A program made the position numbers and the translations under genes. From contig CM051460.1 in assembly GCA_028095005.1 (NCBI GenBank), positions 235,432,742 to 235,496,741 of the forward strand: DNA of 64,000 bases, read 5' to 3'. The DNA comes from Rhynchospora pubera. Lineage: Eukaryota; Streptophyta; Magnoliopsida; Poales; Cyperaceae. Within the stretch, counting starts at the first letter, position 1; each line of letters opens with the position of its first letter. Under the pieces are notes generated by a model. It searched no databases. It was not told where the DNA came from and saw only the letters and a list, made by a program, of their open reading frames with translations. Of the stretch, positions 59,209 through 64,000 are shown piece by piece.

Positions 59209-59254
59209 TATTGAGGGATAATGCAAAGAATATTCTTTGCATTATCCCTCAATA
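59209..59254. repeat. 46-bp perfect palindrome without spacer
   Basis: Two 23-bp arms meeting at tgcaaagaatattctttgca, outer ends tattgagg and cctcaata. One arm (tattctttgcattatccctca) recurs at 55971-55991. Confidence 0.95.
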
Positions 59255-59710
59255 ATTTGCAAAATTAATTAGTAATACAAATAAAATAATAAATAATATA
59301 GTTAAAAAATAATTAATATTGTTATTATAAAACAGTATTCACAAAATTAATGATAAAAAAAATATGAAAATAATAATAATAATTATTATTATTATTATTA
59401 TTAAACTTAACTATAATACTAGTGATAATTATAATGTAATATTTTTTGTCTTCGTGGTTGAGAACAAATATTTTTTATTTCTAATTTCACATGTGGGCCA
59501 CCAACTTAAGTTGTGACACCTTTTTTAATTGCATAAGTTATTCATCTTATACAACATTATTTAACATTTATTTGGTGACATGCATAATATAAGTTATGTA
59601 TTCTTTTTTGTCACTACAAAACAGCCAGATAAAAAGTCCAAAATTAATAATTAATTATGAGAAACTTTCCATTTGTTATTAAAAAAATCAAAAGAGAAAG
59701 TGTAGAGACC

Positions 59711-59936
59711 AATTTTTTAATATAAACAATTTTATAATAAAAAATTTAAAATAGAAACATAAATTATTTTTTAAAATAGAACCATGCTATAACGGGCTTA
59801 TAAAACCCGCTATGTAGAAGAGAGGGATAGCGAGTTTTATGAGTCTGCTGTATGCCTGTATCATGACTTTTGTTAAAAAAAAGTTCATGGTTCTATTTAC
59901 ATTTTTTTATTGAAAACTATTTATATTAAAAAAATT
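59711..59936. mobile_element. MITE-like inverted-repeat element
   Basis: Arms aaatagaaccatg (59774-59786) and catggttctattt (59886-59898) are exact inverted copies; the similarity continues outward (ttttttaatataaac / atttatattaaaaaa), giving an element of about 225 bp. The left arm has an extra partial duplication. No ORF. Confidence 0.55.
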
Positions 59937-60522
59937 CGGACGCAGAGAAAACGGAAAATTTGGAACGAAGAACAGTTCTCTCTTTTTAAACAACAAAAAA
60001 TAATATAGAAGTACCAAGTACGAACGAACAGACATGTTCCCACGTTTAATCTGCCGTGTGCCCGCGTCCACAACTCCACATACATTTCAACACGTGTCGA
60101 GCTGTGATTGTGAAGGTGCAGCCGAATTCCATGACGCAGCCCTCTGCAGTCGGCAGCGCCGTGTTCTAGGGACATCACTGGCTCACAGACAAGCAATGTA
60201 CTGTTACGATTTTACATTTTTACCTAAAGCAAAGGTAACCCGTGAGACCGAGACCGTGACCGTGCAATATGAAATCTTGTGTATTTCCATGCGCATGTTT
60301 AAAATATTTTGTCTTGTGGGTCGAATGACCGAATTTTTTGTTTAAATTCCTACGGGTCCATTCTCAAAAAGAAAAAAATTAATATTTTTTATTTAAATTA
60401 AGATAAAACGCAAGAAGAAGACGAGACATGCGAGATTCTTTTTGAGAAAGATGCTTCTAGTTCTTGGTGTTGCTCAAAGATGACAGGTCTCTAATTAAAC
60501 TAAACTGCAAGTGGACACGTAC

Positions 60523-60529
<7 letters not shown>

Positions 60530-60600
<71 letters not shown>
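60530..60600. repeat. (TA)n microsatellite, about 70 bp
   Basis: Uninterrupted AT dinucleotide run immediately left of a foldback element. Confidence 0.95.
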
Positions 60601-60603
<3 letters not shown>

Positions 60604-60619
60604 GAGTATATATGAGGAG

Positions 60620-61014
60620 GGTTCTAATGTCAACATTTTATTATTTGATTACTTTTTTAAAATTAAAATTAGAAACGTCAAATTCAAACCGGTTATCTTA
60701 TTTAGTTCAATGACTGATGCATTTTGATATAAGTTTTGTAAATTTTAGAGTTTATTTGATACTCCATCAAAAGCTAAAACATGAACGTATTAGAATGAAT
60801 CTATCACAATTAATAAGGTTCGTTTATTTTTCTACCTCTTGATGGAGTATCAAATAAACTCTAAAATTTACAAAAACTATATGAAAATGCATCGGTCATT
60901 AAATTGAATAAGTTGAGCGATTTGAATTTGATGTTGCAATTTTAAATTTTGAAAAAATAATAAATTAATGAAATGTTGACATTTGGGGGCAACTAAAATG
61001 TTGGCATTAGAACC
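60620..61014. mobile_element. Foldback element with long inverted arms
   Basis: Left arm about 60620-60770, right arm about 60839-61014. The inner 36 bp (60735-60770 and 60839-60874) are a perfect inverted match; outer parts align with scattered changes (ggttctaatg.caacatt / aatgttg.cattagaacc ends). The loop is about 68 bp. No coding capacity. A transcript would form a long hairpin. Confidence 0.85.
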
Positions 61015-62019
61015 ATCGATGGCGCGTTAGCCATCAACTATATATATATATGCTTTTTTAATGGTCAGGTGGCCATCGCCACAACGACAAATTTTATTAA
61101 TAAGAAAAATATTTAGAATCATGCTGTAATTAAAAAAGAAAAAAAACTGTACAATAGAGTAAAAAAAACATAGAAAAATATGTGCTTTTTGCTTTTTTTT
61201 CTTTGTAGGTATTTGGTTTGAAGTACTCAACAATAATCAATTGTGTTTCTTTTAATTATCAACATGAACTGAAACTCGGCCGATCCATCTTTATCTAAAA
61301 GAAATTAAGAAAATAAAATAAAATAAAATAGATGTGTTCTGAACTTGTATATTAATTCATTAATAGGCCTAACTTAAAATATGTGGTTCTGATTCCTTCC
61401 CCCTGCAAGTGTGGATAACGCAGACAAGATGTTGTCAATGAAGAAGCAGCCACTATGCCACGTCAGTTCTTGTCAAGCCGGCCTGCTTTTCATCAGTCAG
61501 GGTAAGTTTATATTAATTATTTTTAAAGAGAGGATATGCAATTTATTTTTCAATGACCTAAAGCTGTCTACATGCACTTTCTTACTGTGTCCTTTATAAC
61601 CCGAGCTTTTACAGCTTGTTTCATCAAAAAAAAAAAAAAAAAGCTTTTACAGCTTGCAAAGAAGGCCAGCCATCTTTTCAAACACATGAGATGTAGGATT
61701 CTTTCAATTGATATATAATTTCTTTTTATAATATAAGTTTATTCTTTAATTTAAAAAAGTTTTGAGGTAATTACAAGGAATTAATACAGTGGTTCGACTC
61801 TGACTGATAATAATTTAAAAATATGATAAAACGCAATAGTTAAAATTTTTTATCTATGTGTCAAATAATATATAAAATGTACATCAATATGAGCGCCACA
61901 TAATTAAATAATATTGTAAGTATTTTTCTGTCATTCAAAACAAATTCTTCTTCAACATATTAATTAATGAGGTGTATAAAAGCAAGACATTTTTTTCTTT
62001 AAAGAAGAGTAAAATTTTC
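61015..62019. other. AT-rich intergenic DNA, no gene seen
   Basis: Short TA run at 61039-61052, an 18-base A run at about 61626-61643 with agctttt(ac)agctt copies on both sides, otherwise nothing recognised. Confidence 0.5.
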
Positions 62020-62341
62020 AGGAGGTCACTAAACTTTATAAATTGTTCATTTTCGGTCACTGAACTTTGATTTGTCCTACTATAACCCTTCAACTTTGAT
62101 TTTGTCCGATTTTCGTCCCTCTGTCACGCTCCCAATGACTTCCGTTTAGTTTATCACGTTAGGTGCACAATTTTGCGGTCTGAAACAAAGCTTCAACTCT
62201 CTCCTCTCTCTTTTATCACCTCCGTCTCTCTTTTAATCTATCTGATCTCACAAGAAATAAAATCAACTCTCTCTCAGAACCCTAGCGGACCTTTCTCTCT
62301 TTTCAACTTATCTTACCTCTTTTGACCCTTTCTCTCTCACA

Positions 62342-62742
62342 ATGGAAGCTGTCAATGTGAACAATCTTCAACGCTGCCATTGCAACGAGGTCATTCACTT
62401 GACAACGTCATGGACACACAATAATCCCAGGAGAAGATTCTTTGGCTGCAGATTTTATGGGGTAAATACCTATTGTCACTAATTTCAATCTTGAAAAGGT
62501 ACAATTATTCAGATTTAATAGGTATATACTTGTTAATTTTATAGAAACCGGGAGCATGCCGATTCTTTCGATGGTATGATGAACCAATTCCAGCCCAATC
62601 AAAGGAAGTCATTAATGGATTGCTTAGGCGATTAAATAATTTAGAAAGAGAGAAGGAGGCTATGGAATCCAAGAAAAATCGTGTCATTGTAATTTTAGTA
62701 ATTTTAGTAGTTTCATTGGTATTAATATTAGGTATAGTTTAA
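62342..62742 (+). CDS. GRF-type zinc-finger protein with C-terminal membrane anchor (two exons, 105 aa)
   Basis: Exons 62342-62461 and 62545-62742, intron GT-AG (gtaaat...ttatag), total 318 nt. The N-terminal half is a GRF zinc finger: RCHCNEVIHL, then RRRFFGCRFY, then ACRFFRWYDE (C-x-C ... GC ... C-x-FF-x-W-x-D). A charged helix (LLRRLNNLEREKEAMESKK) follows, then a hydrophobic tail of about 20 residues (VIVILVILVVSLVLILGIV), a tail-anchored membrane segment. This architecture matches the many plant proteins annotated as At4g04775-like, of unknown function. The gene is intact and lies between the TIRs, suggesting either capture or an element-encoded accessory protein. Leader 62180-62341 is CT-rich. 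Confidence 0.85.
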
Positions 62743-63857
62743 GTGTTAATTGTGCCTTCTGTTACTGTATGTTTAATCCTAAATTAGGCAGAGTGATGAT
62801 AGTAGCAGCTCTATTGTGACTGTATGTTTAATCCTTTACTTTGTTTAATTTGTATCTTATGTTTAATCCTTTACCGGATATGTGAATCGGTACCAGTCAT
62901 TCTGTGCATTTGGGATCCGTACCAGTCCTACTATGGAGCAGCACCTACTATTTATCATTAAAGGTGTATTTGAGAATAAAAAAATTGATGATTGCTTGCT
63001 TTGAAATTTAGTTGATTTTTATTTATTGATTATACGGCCACACTAGAAGACTTCTTGTCAGAAACTGTTGAGGTTAATATTTTCTTAAACACGTGATCTT
63101 TTTTCTAAATTGTTGAAGGTTCAGTGACATAAAAGATGCTTTGCCTCATTTACCACACAAGGCATTCACAGTGTGTTCAATAGTCTGGCATGTATTATCC
63201 ATCAGTTTCTCCCTCAATCTGCACTAGAATTACAGTGGCGACTAGTGTAAAATAAAATTACAATCCATGAAATTGAGACCCCACCAATTCTTTGAAGTAG
63301 TCGCTTCTATGTACAAATTACAATCCATGAAATTGAAATAATGTTAAAAAGAAAATCGTTGGAAATACTTTAGTAAACAAAGGTAGTAATGAGTCCCTGG
63401 AACATCAGTACTGTGCCTAAAATTTAAATGGTACATCAGTACTGTGCCTAAATGGCATCATAAACGCTTGCATATTCAAGCCTACTATCTCTGTATCATA
63501 AATTGTATGAAATTGTAGCATTTGAGACTTACGATAGTTTGGTTTTTCAGCGAAGTGCTTTCGGTGTCTCATTTTCAACTCAGCGACAACAATCTCCAGA
63601 CTTTACCAGCAACTCAACAATAACATTCCTACTGTTTCGGAAGAGAGACAAGAGGAGGGTTACAGAAGTTCAATTAAAGTCTAAGAGAGAGATAACAGAA
63701 CGGGGATAAGTCGGCATGGGTTAGGAATAGAGAAAAAGTCTAAATAAGAGTCGCAAGGGTCTAAGTGATGAGAGGAATAGAGAGAAATTTTCTTTTTTCG
63801 CTTCCGATATGTCAAAGAGAGACACACGAAAGGGAATAAGTGATGAAGGAGGGTTTG
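62743..63857. other. Interior of the long-TIR element, no second gene recognised
   Basis: 3' UTR of the GRF gene and AT-rich DNA. Small direct repeats (tgactgtatgtttaatcct around 62765 and 62818; acatcagtactgtgcctaaa at about 63402 and 63433; acaattacaatccatgaaattga-like at 63259 and 63315). From 63590 rightwards the sequence is purine-rich, the mirror of the pyrimidine-rich leader on the left. Confidence 0.55.
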
Positions 63858-64000
63858 ATTAAGATCGCAACAATTTGCACCAACGTGATCAAATAAACGG
63901 AAGTATTTGGGAGCGGGACGGAGGGATGAAAATCGGACAAAATCAAAGTTGGAGGATTACAATAGGACAAATTTAAATTTAGGGACAAAAAATGGACAAC

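Larger units (their letters stand above)
62020..64000. mobile_element. Long-TIR (MULE-like) DNA transposon carrying a GRF zinc-finger gene, right end cut by window edge
   Basis: The left terminal region 62020-62180 (ggtcactgaactttg, ctttgattttgtccgatttt, cgctccc, cttccgttta, tcacgtt.ggtgca) reappears inverted at about 63858-64000, some 140-160 bp with roughly 80% identity. Long TIRs of this kind are typical of Mutator-like elements. The right tip lies about 20 bases beyond the window, so the 9-bp target duplication cannot be checked. Inside is the two-exon GRF gene and about 1.1 kb without transposase, so it is non-autonomous. Confidence 0.72.

Noticed and set aside
60464..60727. 87-codon ORF with an Ile/Tyr repeat
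   Set aside because: The repeat is the translated (TA)n microsatellite; no other coding evidence.

Overview
The window is nuclear DNA of a flowering plant. It is AT-rich, with spliced genes, plant-type gene families (GT29 sialyltransferase-like, plant purple acid phosphatases, GRF zinc-finger protein) and many plant transposable elements. I cannot name the species; nothing seen decides between eudicot and other angiosperm lineages.

Layout. 1-686 (-): 5' end of a sialyltransferase-like (GT29) gene running off the left edge. 1200-25100: a pyrimidine-rich leader-like exon, scattered exon-like pieces and a possible Helitron-type 3' end at 25226, interrupted by about 19.8 kb of Athila-type Ty3/gypsy retrotransposon DNA (3185-22956). 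That block is a rearranged tandem array: a truncated upstream copy (3185-8459), then a complete element (8460-22956) with 1.8-kb LTRs 99.5% identical, a tRNA-Asp primer site, gag with two nonsense codons, an intact 1594-codon pol frame, and two overlapping ORFs in the env-like position.

25666-55814: a cluster of four purple acid phosphatase genes. Gene 1 (25666-30468, -) is divergent, with its own intron pattern. Genes 2 (42045-45710, +), 3 (47757-51493, +) and 4 (52329-55814, -) are close paralogues sharing one six-exon structure. Gene 3 is broken by a 2-nt deletion. Genes 2, 3 and 4 all encode a C-terminal KDEL, which suggests retention in the endoplasmic reticulum, unusual for enzymes normally secreted or vacuolar. 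Between genes 1 and 2 lie a decayed LINE and MITE-like elements.

55815-64000: gene-poor DNA with a 46-bp perfect palindrome, a 395-bp foldback element, and a long-TIR (MULE-like) transposon from about 62020 to the window edge that carries a two-exon GRF zinc-finger gene with a membrane tail.

Most striking signal: the Athila element carries about 40 copies of a 17-bp palindromic motif, consensus CTGKTCGRNYCGAMCAG, in nine clusters. Within clusters the copies are spaced almost exactly 21 bp apart (two helical turns, seven codons). They lie in U3, the U5 side of the LTR, leaders, 3' UTR and the protein linkers of the polyprotein, and I found none inside catalytic domains or the two downstream ORFs. 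This looks like a selected binding-site or insertion-motif system rather than a simple satellite.
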